This document shows, piece by piece, positions 8,467 to 16,674 of a stretch of 64,000 nucleotides of DNA (position 1 is its first letter; every line of letters starts with the position of its first letter). Source of the DNA: Coprococcus phoceensis. Its GTDB lineage: Bacteria > Bacillota > Clostridia > Lachnospirales > Lachnospiraceae. The notes beneath the pieces were generated by a model. That model was given only the letters and a program-made list of their open reading frames with translations. It searched no databases and was not told the origin of the DNA. The stretch is from NCBI RefSeq assembly GCF_900104635.1, contig NZ_FNWC01000007.1:1835421-1899420 (forward strand), given 5' to 3'. A program made the position numbers and the translations under genes.

Positions 8467-9642
8467 TTAATTCTTCTTTTGCGTCGGAAACCATTTAAAA
8501 TCGACACACCGCCCTAAATCCCAGCTATCCCAGCCAAGCCATCCGTTTTCATTTACCGTGTCCGTCAAAAGCTTATAACTCCAGTAAAAGTATCCGCTTC
8601 CCTTTTGCCATGCCTGAAGCTGTGCATCAGCGACAGCCCGATAGATTTCGTTCTTTTCATCTAAAGTCAATCGTTCCTCTTTTGCACCGTCCACGCCGTT
8701 TAACACACTCTGACCGCCTTTTGTGTCACATCCGCATGCAAGAGAATTGAACAGACACCACTCTCCACAGATAACCGGGAAATATTTCTCCATCTCCTCA
8801 ATTTCTTTTTCATAATGTTCTTTCACAAAGCATGTGTATCCTTCTATCGTCTGTTCGCATCCAGCTGCCTCTGCCATCATCAGATACTGATGTGTATCCA
8901 GCACAACATCTACATATTTTTCTTCCCGCATAAAATCTTTCCACGCTGTAAGCACAAATCCGTCGTGAATGACAACATATTTTTCTTTTGGCATATATTT
9001 TCGTATGCGGTCATACGCTTCCTGATAAAATATCCTTAAAAACGCAAGTGTATTCGGTCCGGAGCCGGCCGCCATCTCCTTGTCGACTGCCGGATAACGG
9101 TTTGGGACATCAAACAGCTCCCACACACTTTCTGTGATTGGTTCATTCAGCACTTCAATACCCCACAGCCCCTTTCTTTTGCCGTAACGCTTTGCCAGCC
9201 GTTCAAGCACTGTCAGCACAAATTCTACTTCTTCCGGATTTTTAGACCATTTGCACACTCCGCAAATACCTCCGTTGTCAAAGCCATTTTGTCCCTCCGG
9301 TGCAGTGTGCAGATCTATCAATATCTGCAATCCATACTTTTCTGCCCAGTTAAATGCCTTATCCAGTTCTTCTACGCACCCGATAAACGGTTCTCTGTCT
9401 CCAAATATAAAGTATGGCACCGGAATTCGCACAGCCTCCATTCCCATTGCTTTGATTGCCACAAAATCACGCTCCGAAATATATTCTGCACGATGCACCT
9501 TGATTCGTGCCTCATATACCTCTTTTGAGAGTTGTCTTGGAAGGTAATACTCATCCTCTGCTGTTGTTCCTGCAAACAGCGCCGGACTCATCCATTTCTC
9601 CAGCACAAGCCAGTTTCCTAAATTTACACCTTTGATATACAT
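8467..9642 (-). CDS. GH5-family glycoside hydrolase (exo-1,3-glucanase-like)
   Basis: A TIM-barrel retaining glycosidase of 391 residues with no signal peptide. It opens with KGVNLGNWLVLEKWM, typical of the fungal-type exo-1,3-glucanase branch of GH5. The acid/base is Glu167 in EVLNEP, the nucleophile Glu294 in VICGEW, and DTHQY near 249 lies in the active site. The start is taken at the second ATG, seven bases from AGGAGG; the first ATG abuts the ribosome site. It lies between a GPH sugar symporter and a GH43 xylosidase, so its substrate is probably a short beta-linked oligosaccharide related to xylan or mixed glucan. The exact specificity cannot be read from sequence. Confidence 0.8.
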   Translation of the reverse strand: MYIKGVNLGNWLVLEKWMSPALFAGTTAEDEYYLPRQLSKEVYEARIKVHRAEYISERDFVAIKAMGMEAVRIPVPYFIFGDREPFIGCVEELDKAFNWAEKYGLQILIDLHTAPEGQNGFDNGGICGVCKWSKNPEEVEFVLTVLERLAKRYGKRKGLWGIEVLNEPITESVWELFDVPNRYPAVDKEMAAGSGPNTLAFLRIFYQEAYDRIRKYMPKEKYVVIHDGFVLTAWKDFMREEKYVDVVLDTHQYLMMAEAAGCEQTIEGYTCFVKEHYEKEIEEMEKYFPVICGEWCLFNSLACGCDTKGGQSVLNGVDGAKEERLTLDEKNEIYRAVADAQLQAWQKGSGYFYWSYKLLTDTVNENGWLGWDSWDLGRCVDFKWFPTQKKN

Positions 9643-9653
9643 TTCCATTCCTC

Positions 9654-11012
9654 CTATTTTTCCGCGCGTTTTTTCAAGTCCGCAATAATTCCGTCAAATT
9701 CCCTGTCTAAGTGATAAAATTTCATGATAATCAGCCCCAGTATATAGACAACAATCGGAATCCACACAAAGCAGATTTCAATGGAAAACAGCGCTGATGC
9801 AGACTGTACCGCTTTTTCTCCCGCATAGCCTCCGACTTCCAGGATCAATCCAAGCAACGCCGAACCAACACCATTTCCAATCTTATATCCAAAACTACAT
9901 GCACTGTTCACAAGCCCTTCTGTTCGGTATCCTGTCTTCCACTCGCCATAATCAATCGTGTCAGATACCATCGCCCACATGGTTGCTCCTCCACATGCAT
10001 TTCCAATACCACGGATCACACTGGAGACGATGATAATCGCAAGCGAGCCGCCTGAAAAATTCAGCACGAGCATCCCGATAATGTCAAACACAAGGCCGAT
10101 TGCAAATACATTTCTCTTTCCAAACCGTTTTACAAGCATCGCGATAAAGAACATTCCGCAAATTTGTACAATATTGAAAATTCCGTTGATTGTCCCAACC
10201 AGATTTTTGTCCCCTAAAATATCTTTCGCATAGTAAACCGTAGAACCTCCATTTACAGAATACATAAGGAAAAATAATGCAAGCATTCCAGTCATCATCA
10301 TCCAGTATTTGTTCTTGAACAACGCCTTTACGCCTTCTTTAAACGGAACCTCATCCACAGCTGACTCCGCAGCTCCCACACGCTCTTTTGTTCCAAAGAA
10401 CGTAAATAAAAATGCTATGATCGCAATCACACCGAACACACAGAATGTTTTTGTCCATGCTGACGCATTATTTCCAAAATATTCTACAAGCCGTAATGTA
10501 AATGTGTTGATCAGCAACGTTCCTGCTGTTGCAAGCAGATTTCGGAAAATACTCAACACTGACCGTTCATACGGATCCTGTGTCATCAGCGCATTGAGCG
10601 CAGAGTACGGAACATTGATCGCAGTGTAAATAATCGTTGACACAAGATTATACGTGATAAATACATAAACCAGTTTTGGTGTAGATGTCCACGATGTCGG
10701 CACAGAAAACAGCAATACTCCAGATATCGCAAACGGAATACACATACGCAGTATCCAGGATCTCGCCTTCCCAAACCGGGATTTTGTCCGGTCTACAACG
10801 ACACCCATGATGATATCACTGATACCATCAAAAATTCTTGACACCATCATAATCGTTCCCACTGCCAATGCATTTACTCCTGCATAATCGGTATAATAAA
10901 ATACAAGAAATGCTGACATTGCCGTATAGATGATATTGCATCCAAAATCTCCACATCCATAGGAAAAACGTTCGACGATTTTTCCCATACTTAACTTTGC
11001 CTTCTTATTCAT
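9654..11012 (-). CDS. GPH-family sugar:cation symporter (XynP/MelB-like)
   Basis: A 12-helix major-facilitator transporter of the glycoside-pentoside-hexuronide family that brings oligosaccharides in with Na+ or H+. GPH features: FSYGCGDFGCNIIY near the start, a DGISDIIMGVVVDRTKSRFG loop between helices 2 and 3, and WAMVSDTIDYGEWKTGYR in the C-terminal half. It is 452 residues from the ATG at MNKKAKLSMG, which has AGGTGAGG upstream; an in-frame GTG five codons earlier is less likely. As first gene of the operon with GH5 and GH43 it probably imports xylo- or gluco-oligosaccharides for intracellular hydrolysis. The divergent AraC gene is the likely regulator. Confidence 0.88.
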   Translation of the reverse strand: MNKKAKLSMGKIVERFSYGCGDFGCNIIYTAMSAFLVFYYTDYAGVNALAVGTIMMVSRIFDGISDIIMGVVVDRTKSRFGKARSWILRMCIPFAISGVLLFSVPTSWTSTPKLVYVFITYNLVSTIIYTAINVPYSALNALMTQDPYERSVLSIFRNLLATAGTLLINTFTLRLVEYFGNNASAWTKTFCVFGVIAIIAFLFTFFGTKERVGAAESAVDEVPFKEGVKALFKNKYWMMMTGMLALFFLMYSVNGGSTVYYAKDILGDKNLVGTINGIFNIVQICGMFFIAMLVKRFGKRNVFAIGLVFDIIGMLVLNFSGGSLAIIIVSSVIRGIGNACGGATMWAMVSDTIDYGEWKTGYRTEGLVNSACSFGYKIGNGVGSALLGLILEVGGYAGEKAVQSASALFSIEICFVWIPIVVYILGLIIMKFYHLDREFDGIIADLKKRAEK

Positions 11013-11078
11013 CTTTTGATTCCTCACCTTTCTTCTTTTCAGGTATATTTTTACTTTTTAAAAACATTATTTTTGAAT

Positions 11079-11088
11079 CAAACGTTTG
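11079..11088. promoter_or_regulatory. Palindrome CAAACGTTTG in the symporter leader
   Basis: A perfect 10-bp palindrome about 40 bases downstream of the minus-strand -10, a position where a bound repressor would block the symporter operon. It resembles half of a LacI-type operator but does not match the 14-bp cre consensus. No LacI-type gene lies in the window. Confidence 0.35.
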
Positions 11089-11128
11089 TGCACATCTGTT
11101 TTTCTTCATTTTTTCTACCTTCTATGCT

Positions 11129-11157
11129 TATATAGTATCACATTTCTCCCTTGTTCA
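11129..11157 (-). promoter_or_regulatory. Promoter candidate for the symporter-GH5-GH43 operon
   Basis: On the minus strand TGAACA (complement of 11152-11157), 17 bases, then TATATA (complement of 11129-11134). Each box matches 4 of 6, consistent with a promoter needing an activator such as the divergent AraC protein. Confidence 0.45.
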
Positions 11158-11185
11158 GTAGGTCTTAAAAAATCTAAAAAAGCGG

Positions 11186-11214
11186 TCGATATTCTCTTTT
11201 TTATATTGTATAAT
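11186..11214 (+). promoter_or_regulatory. Promoter candidate for the AraC regulator
   Basis: TCGATA (11186-11191), a 17-base spacer and TATAAT (11209-11214) lie 30 bases before the start codon. The -10 is perfect and the -35 weak. Confidence 0.55.
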
Positions 11215-11243
11215 GAGATAAATAAGAAAGAGGTGCATATGAC

Positions 11244-12125
11244 ATGAAGGATAACAATTTGGAAAACACTCAGAAAATTTCACATTTATACGAGATTATC
11301 GACGTCCCGCAGGCAACCGGTGTAATGTTCCGCACTTCCGTGGACGAGGGAAGCTACATCCCGACGCACTGGCACCGTGCTGTCGAGATCATCTATCTTC
11401 TTGAAGGAAAATTGGAAGTAACAATCGAATCTCAGACATTTTTGATGCAGGCCGACGATTGTACACTTATCAATGCAAATATTATGCATTCGACAAAGTG
11501 CACACAGCCCAACACTGCTATTTTGTTGCAGATTCCGGTAGAATTTATGGAAATCTACATTTCAAATATTCAACAGTTATTTTTCCTATTGGATGAAAAC
11601 AGCTCTGATCTGGTGCGTCAGACAAAAATGGCACGGTTTAAAGAGACTCTGACACAGATGCAGATTGCAAATGACATCCGGCCAGAGGGATTTATTCTGC
11701 GTTTTAACAGTCTGCTGTTTGAGTTGCTGTTCCAGCTGTTACACAATTTCAGCATCCAGCTTTTTCCATCAGATCTCAGTCAGAAGAACAAAGACCGTGA
11801 CCGGCTGGATTTGATCTTAAACTATGTGTCCAAGCACTATGCTCAACCGATCTCACTGAAAGAAATCGCGTGTATAGCCTGTTTACAGACCGGGTATTTT
11901 TGCCGATTTTTCAAAAAACATATGGGAATTACTTTCTTAGAATATCAAAATGAGCTGCGCCTTTCTCACATTTACCGTGACCTGATCACAACAGACGACG
12001 CGATTCATTTGATTTTAGAACGACACGGATTTACAAATTATAAATTATTCCGCAGAATGTTTCACGAACATTTTGGAGATACGCCGCTGCGGATTCGTAA
12101 CAAGCACAAATCGCAGCAAAATTAA
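11244..12125 (+). CDS. AraC-family regulator of the xylo-oligosaccharide genes
   Basis: A 293-residue regulator with an N-terminal cupin sugar-sensing domain (THWHRAVEIIYLLEGKLEVT near 34-55) and a C-terminal double HTH: the first helix pair around ISLKEIACIACLQTGYFCRF (near 210-230), the second around LILERHGFTNYKLFRRMF. AraC members of this layout usually activate sugar operons when ligand binds the cupin. It is divergent from the GPH-GH5-GH43 operon with about 230 bases between starts. The ATG at 11244 follows AGAGGTG; an ATG six bases earlier is closed at once by a stop. The inducer is probably xylose or a xylo-oligosaccharide, by context only. Confidence 0.88.
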   Translation: MKDNNLENTQKISHLYEIIDVPQATGVMFRTSVDEGSYIPTHWHRAVEIIYLLEGKLEVTIESQTFLMQADDCTLINANIMHSTKCTQPNTAILLQIPVEFMEIYISNIQQLFFLLDENSSDLVRQTKMARFKETLTQMQIANDIRPEGFILRFNSLLFELLFQLLHNFSIQLFPSDLSQKNKDRDRLDLILNYVSKHYAQPISLKEIACIACLQTGYFCRFFKKHMGITFLEYQNELRLSHIYRDLITTDDAIHLILERHGFTNYKLFRRMFHEHFGDTPLRIRNKHKSQQN

Positions 12126-12142
12126 CCTTTTAAAGCAGCAAA

Positions 12143-12171
12143 AGAAGAGCTTTTTTCAGCTCTTCTCTTTT
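12143..12171. terminator. Terminator between the convergent AraC and xylB genes
   Basis: AGAAGAGCT (12143-12151) pairs with AGCTCTTCT (12158-12166), followed by a T tract on the plus strand; the complement also has U-rich sequence, so it probably serves both genes. Confidence 0.75.
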
Positions 12172-12173
12172 TC

Positions 12174-13646
12174 CTATTTCGCTAATTCCTGAAATAATCC
12201 TTTCATTGCCGGATAAATTTTTCTAAAATTCTGATAGCGCTCTTCATATTTTGCGACAAGCTCCTGAGACGGTTCCACTGTATCAACTACTTTGACCAAT
12301 TTTTCTGTCGCTGCCTCTACGCTTTCATACGCTCCACAGCCGACTGCCGCAAGTATTGCCGCTCCATATCCTGGTCCTTCCTCGCTTTCAATAACATCCA
12401 CTTTCAGATTCATTACATTTGCAATAATCTTTTTCCAAAGTGGGCTCTTTGCCCCGCCTCCGCAAATTTTTGTACGTTCAATCTGAATTCCAAGGCTTCT
12501 CGCCACCTCTAATGAGTCGCGAAGTCCAAATGCCACACCTTCTAAAACAGCCTGTGTCATCTCTTCACGTGTCGTGTCCATTGTCATTCCTACAAATGCA
12601 GCCCTCGCCAGCGGATCATTATGCGGTGAACGTTCTCCCATCAGATATGGTAGATAGAACACCTGATTTTCACCTAATTTTGTAATATTTTCCTGCTCTT
12701 TTTCATATTCTTTTGTCTGCAGAATCTCATCCATCCACCACTTATTGCAGGATGCTGCACTGAGCATGCAGCCCATCAAATGATAATAGCCATCTGCGTG
12801 GTCAAACGAATGTAAAGCATTATTTTCATCTACTCCAAACTGTTTACTGGAAATAAAAATTGTTCCGGATGTGCCAAGTGAAAGATTACATCTTCCATCT
12901 CCAACTGTTCCTGTTCCGACAGCCGCAGCAGCATTATCCCCTGCTCCCGCAATAACTTTTACTGTCTTAGAAAGTCCTAACTCTTCTGCAATTTCTTGCT
13001 TTAAACTTCCGACCACCTCATAGCTTTCGAACAGTTTTGGAAGCTGCTCCTCTCTGATTCCGCAGATGTCTATCATTTCTTGTGACCAACATTTATTTTG
13101 GACATCTAACAGTAACATGCCGGAAGCATCTGAATAATCCGTACAAAATGTTCCAGATAATTTGTATGCCAAATAATCTTTCGGAAGCATAATTTTATTT
13201 ATTTTTGCAAATAGTTCCGGCTCATTTTCCTTCATCCAAAGAATCTTCGGCGCTGTAAATCCTGCAAACGCAATGTTCGCTGTGTATTTCGAAAGCGTTT
13301 CCTTCCCAATCACCGTATTCAGGTAATCTGTCTCTTTTGTTGTTCTCCCGTCATTCCATAGAATCGCCGGACGAATGACCTCATCCTCATCATCAAGCAC
13401 CACAAGCCCATGCATCTGTCCACCAAAGCTGATTCCCTGCACCTGACTTTTGTCACAGTCCTTTGTCAATTCCCTGATTCCTTCCATTGACTTTTCAAAC
13501 CAGTCTTTTGGGTTTTGTTCCGACCATCCTGGATTCGGAAACGAAAGCGGATACTCCTTTGATACGATGTTTTTTATCTTTCCATTTTCATCCATTAAAA
13601 GCAATTTTACTGCTGAAGTTCCTAAATCTACACCTATGTATAACAT
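12174..13646 (-). CDS. xylB: Xylulokinase (FGGY family)
   Basis: Phosphorylates D-xylulose to xylulose 5-phosphate for the pentose phosphate pathway. The 490-residue FGGY kinase has the N-terminal ATPase signature GVDLGTSAVKLLLMD, a hinge at PGWSEQNPKDW, GISFGGQMHGLV (substrate contacts in XylB), the catalytic-region Asp in ILWNDGRTT, and C-terminal GGGAKSPLWKKI with GPGYGAAILA. The MHGLV segment and overall match favour xylulokinase over other ketose kinases. GAGGAG precedes the ATG. It lies downstream of a FucI-type isomerase on the same strand, separated by a strong palindrome at 13701-13743 that may reduce its expression. Confidence 0.9.
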   Translation of the reverse strand: MLYIGVDLGTSAVKLLLMDENGKIKNIVSKEYPLSFPNPGWSEQNPKDWFEKSMEGIRELTKDCDKSQVQGISFGGQMHGLVVLDDEDEVIRPAILWNDGRTTKETDYLNTVIGKETLSKYTANIAFAGFTAPKILWMKENEPELFAKINKIMLPKDYLAYKLSGTFCTDYSDASGMLLLDVQNKCWSQEMIDICGIREEQLPKLFESYEVVGSLKQEIAEELGLSKTVKVIAGAGDNAAAAVGTGTVGDGRCNLSLGTSGTIFISSKQFGVDENNALHSFDHADGYYHLMGCMLSAASCNKWWMDEILQTKEYEKEQENITKLGENQVFYLPYLMGERSPHNDPLARAAFVGMTMDTTREEMTQAVLEGVAFGLRDSLEVARSLGIQIERTKICGGGAKSPLWKKIIANVMNLKVDVIESEEGPGYGAAILAAVGCGAYESVEAATEKLVKVVDTVEPSQELVAKYEERYQNFRKIYPAMKGLFQELAK

Positions 13647-13700
13647 ACACTTACTCCTCTATATATTGTGTTTTATTCAAAAAGGGACAGGGCATTTTTC

Positions 13701-13743
13701 AATTGGGGACGTAGTAAAATTCAATTTTACTACGTCCCCAATT
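13701..13743. repeat. REP-like perfect palindrome with GGGGACGTAG arms
   Basis: Two perfect 21-base arms (13701-13721 and 13723-13743) around a single C. The arm core GGGGACGTAGTAAAATT and the nearby GGGACAG at 13684-13690 resemble the palindromes scattered through Clostridia genomes and associated with Y1-type REP transposases (recalled from the literature). It sits three bases past the isomerase stop, so as RNA it makes a very stable hairpin between that gene and xylB. Confidence 0.6.
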
Positions 13744-13745
13744 CA

Positions 13746-15230
13746 TTAGCGCCACGGATTTTCTGTTGGATAACGAACCTCTTTCGGCTGATTATATCCG
13801 ATCTCATCCACTGGCACTCCAATGTATTTAAACACTTCAAACAATGCCTTTCCAAAGTTTCCAAATGCAACTGCTCCGTGATGTGGGAAATTCTTTTCAA
13901 TCAATACATGGCGGTAAAATCTTCCCATCTCAGGAATTGCAAAAATACCGATTGCACCGAAGGAACGTGTTGCCACCGGAAGCACTTCTCCCTGTGCAAT
14001 ATAAGCACGTAGTTTGTTGTCAGATGTGCTCTGCAATCTGAAGAATGTAATATCTCCAGGCATGATATCTCCTTCCAATGTTCCCTGTGTCACTTCTTCC
14101 GGAAGTGCTCTTGCCATAATAAGCTGATGTTTCATCTCGCAGAATGACAATTTAGATGCCGCTGTATTTCCGCAGTGGAATCCCATAAATGTATCTTTCT
14201 GTGTATAATTGAATTTTCCTTCAATATCTTCTTTATATAAATCTGTCGGAACATTATTGTTGATATCAAGTAATGTCACTGTGTCTTCACTTACAACCGT
14301 TCCGATAAATTCACTCAGCGCTCCATAAATATCCACTTCGCAGGATACCGGAATTCCCTGTGCTGTCAGACGGCTATTGACATAACATGGCACAAATCCA
14401 AACTGTGTCTGGAATGCCGGCCAGCATTTTCCGGCGATTGCCACATATTCTCTATAGCCTCGGTGTTCTTCCACCCAATCTTTCAATGTCAATTCATACT
14501 GTGCTAATTTTGCAAGAATCTCAGGCTTTTTGTTTCCTGCTCCTAATTCTTCTTCCATCTCTTTTACAATTGCCGGAATTCTTTCGTCTCCTGCATGTTT
14601 ATGGAATGCTTCAAACAAATCCAGCTCTGAGTTTTCCTCAATCTCAACACCTAAATTGTAAAGTTGTTGAATTGGTGCATTACAAGCAAGGAAGTTCAAT
14701 GGACGTGGTCCAAAGCTGATAATTTTTAAGCTGTTTAGTCCAATGATTGCTTTTGCGATCGGACGGAATTCGTAAATCATATCCGCACACTCTTCGGCTG
14801 TTTCAACCGGATATTCCGGAATATATGCTTTTACGTTGCGAAGCTTTAAGTTATAGCTTGCATTTAACATACCGCAATACGCATCTCCACGCCCTTGAAT
14901 CAGATTGTCTCCTGTCTCCTCCGCTGCTGCGATAAACATTTTTGGTCCGTCAAAATGTTTTGCAAGCAATGTTTCTGCAATCTCTGGTCCAAAGTTTCCA
15001 AGATATACAACTAACGCATTACATCCTGCTTTTTTGATATCTTCTAATGCCTGTACCATATGAATTTCACTTTCTACAATACAAATCGGACATTCATAAA
15101 TTTCTGCATCTCCATATTTTTCTGTATAAGCTTTCATAAGAGCTGCTCTTCTGTTTACTGATAAACTTTCTGGAAAACAGTCTCTGCTGACTGCCACCAC
15201 ACCGATTTTTAATTTTGGCATATTGTTCAT
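13746..15230 (-). CDS. L-fucose/D-arabinose isomerase-like protein (FucI superfamily)
   Basis: An aldose-ketose isomerase superfamily member (COG2407-like), 494 residues. The three metal ligands of FucI are recognisable: Glu near 297 in CEVDIYG, Asp near 321 in LLDINNN, and His near 450 in FPHHGAVAFGNFG. The N-terminal Rossmann-like domain begins KIGVVAVSRDCFPESL. GGAGG precedes the ATG. It is preceded by a DUF4867 gene 18 bases away and followed by xylB. Since no xylA is present and the neighbours are a xylosidase island and a xylulokinase, it may interconvert xylose and xylulose or another pentose pair. That is inference; family members act on fucose, arabinose and other sugars. Confidence 0.8.
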   Translation of the reverse strand: MNNMPKLKIGVVAVSRDCFPESLSVNRRAALMKAYTEKYGDAEIYECPICIVESEIHMVQALEDIKKAGCNALVVYLGNFGPEIAETLLAKHFDGPKMFIAAAEETGDNLIQGRGDAYCGMLNASYNLKLRNVKAYIPEYPVETAEECADMIYEFRPIAKAIIGLNSLKIISFGPRPLNFLACNAPIQQLYNLGVEIEENSELDLFEAFHKHAGDERIPAIVKEMEEELGAGNKKPEILAKLAQYELTLKDWVEEHRGYREYVAIAGKCWPAFQTQFGFVPCYVNSRLTAQGIPVSCEVDIYGALSEFIGTVVSEDTVTLLDINNNVPTDLYKEDIEGKFNYTQKDTFMGFHCGNTAASKLSFCEMKHQLIMARALPEEVTQGTLEGDIMPGDITFFRLQSTSDNKLRAYIAQGEVLPVATRSFGAIGIFAIPEMGRFYRHVLIEKNFPHHGAVAFGNFGKALFEVFKYIGVPVDEIGYNQPKEVRYPTENPWR

Positions 15231-15248
15231 GATTCTTCCTCCATTTTC

Positions 15249-15866
15249 TTATGACAATGTAATATTTTCACCTTTTAATCCGTTAAATGCACCTGCAATT
15301 TTTGCCTCTTCATGTGCGATCAGCCACTTGTTCTTCGCAGTCATCAGGCGATCTTCGCCTTTTTCTTTCAATGCAAATGTAATCTCTGTGTTTGTATCTT
15401 TCGGAAGTACAACTACACATCGAAAACCTTTTTCTCCTACGCTGCACGGCGCATAGTGAAGCGTCGTCGCATATACTTCAATCGCAGTCCCTGCCGGAAC
15501 AAGAAAAGCTTCTACTAAAGAAGTATCGTAAGTGTCATCTTCTTTGATGTCCTGCTGAGCACCCAGCAGTAAAATCAAATCCGTAACCGCCACATTTACC
15601 TCAGAACTTCTATGATATTCCAGTGCATTTAATGTATGGTTGTGACCGTTGCAATATCCGATTTGGATCGGGAGTCCCCCATACATACTATTTTGAAAAT
15701 CTCTCGCCACACTAAGTACTTCCAGTTCCTCTACAGACGGCACATAAATGACATCTTCCGGAAGAGGTGTATGCTCCATCTCTCTGATAAGTTCTGCACA
15801 ATCATACTGAGCAAGCACTTTTCCATATTTCTTAAAAGCTTCATCTGTTATCTTCTGAATTTTCAT
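15249..15866 (-). CDS. DUF4867 family protein, cupin-like
   Basis: A 205-residue cytoplasmic protein of the DUF4867 family. The sequence has a cupin-like layout: EYHRSSEVNVAVTDLILLLG near the middle and FLVPAGTAIEVYATTLHYAPC further on, the latter resembling ureidoglycolate-lyase or sugar-isomerase cupins. It is the first gene before the FucI-type isomerase (18 bases apart) and is probably cotranscribed with it; a role as mutarotase, lyase or accessory isomerase is possible but not shown. GGAGGAAG precedes the ATG. Confidence 0.75.
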   Translation of the reverse strand: MKIQKITDEAFKKYGKVLAQYDCAELIREMEHTPLPEDVIYVPSVEELEVLSVARDFQNSMYGGLPIQIGYCNGHNHTLNALEYHRSSEVNVAVTDLILLLGAQQDIKEDDTYDTSLVEAFLVPAGTAIEVYATTLHYAPCSVGEKGFRCVVVLPKDTNTEITFALKEKGEDRLMTAKNKWLIAHEEAKIAGAFNGLKGENITLS

Positions 15867-15901
15867 CCCGCTTCCTCCTGAATTGCTTTATTTCTACTTG
15901 C

Positions 15902-15953
15902 ATTTTAGCACCGTTTTTTTGTCGCTTCTTCCAAAAACTTATCCATGTGATGG
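15902..15953 (-). promoter_or_regulatory. Extended -10 and upstream dyad for the DUF4867-isomerase-xylB transcript
   Basis: Minus-strand TGCTAAAAT (complement of 15902-15910) is an extended -10, 36 bases before the start codon. About 33 bases further upstream is the dyad CCATgtgATGG (15943-15953), a candidate activator site. No good -35 is seen. No clear terminator separates this from the sortase gene upstream. Confidence 0.4.
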
Positions 15954-15996
15954 CAATTTCTTGTCATTTTTCAAAAATAGAATCTAACAATCTTGC

Positions 15997-16674
15997 TTAA
16001 TTTACTCTCTTACAATATACGAGATATCGTTTTGCATTCGATCCGTATGGATGACATGTCAAAAGAGTAACCATATCTTCTCCTTGACGAATCAATAATT
16101 TGTCTGTCTGCGACGGCTCAATAATTTCGATATCAGAAACCTCATATTTCAACACTTCTCGAAAATTTTCAATTACTACCGGATCTCCCACCTGAAGCTT
16201 TTGAATATTCCGGAACATTGCCGTCTTTCGAAATCCCCGATGGGCGGCAATCACACAATTTGTATTCTCGCCTCCTACCGGATACGAAGTTTCCGCCAAA
16301 TGAGCCGCCCCCATAGACATATTCTTTTCGCTGGCGCCAAGATAAATTGGCAGCTCCACATTCAGTTTATCAATTTTCACGAATCCAACGACACCGTCCT
16401 CAATTCCATAACTACTCAAATCAATTGTGTTCTGCTCATACAAAAAAGGATCTCGCACTCCGGTTCGTCTGGATGCATACAAAGCTTCATTTCTCTTTAC
16501 CAGCTCATGATACAACTCTTCTACTTTTATTTTCGAATTTCGTTTTTCTTTCTCAAATTCTTCCTTTTTCTCTTTTGCTTCCTGTCGAAAAAGAAAATCT
16601 GTAAGCTTTGGATACTGGGAAATCAAAATTCCTGCCACAATTAAAATAACACCTAGAATATAAGCCTTTTTCAT
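15997..16674 (-). CDS. Class C sortase (pilus-specific), second copy
   Basis: A membrane transpeptidase of 225 residues that joins pilin subunits. It has an N-terminal membrane anchor (residues 5-22), a coiled Lys/Glu-rich stretch, the class C lid motif DPF in VRDPFLYEQN near residue 76, the catalytic His in AAHRG, the catalytic Cys in TLLTCHPYG near 209, and the Arg in KRYLVYC. There is no C-terminal membrane helix, unlike the preceding sortase. Its start overlaps the end of the other sortase gene by 4 bases, implying translational coupling. It is the last gene of the tip-backbone-sortase-sortase pilus operon. Confidence 0.9.
   Translation of the reverse strand: MKKAYILGVILIVAGILISQYPKLTDFLFRQEAKEKKEEFEKEKRNSKIKVEELYHELVKRNEALYASRRTGVRDPFLYEQNTIDLSSYGIEDGVVGFVKIDKLNVELPIYLGASEKNMSMGAAHLAETSYPVGGENTNCVIAAHRGFRKTAMFRNIQKLQVGDPVVIENFREVLKYEVSDIEIIEPSQTDKLLIRQGEDMVTLLTCHPYGSNAKRYLVYCKRVN

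Noticed and set aside
11074..11094. A CcpA cre site in the symporter leader
   Set aside because: Centred on the CG, the sequence fails the outer TG and CA positions of the consensus.
13701..13743. Treating the REP-like palindrome as an ordinary xylB promoter operator
   Set aside because: No -10/-35 pair lies next to it and its arms are GGGGACG-type; the single-base loop and intergenic place fit a repeat or RNA hairpin better.
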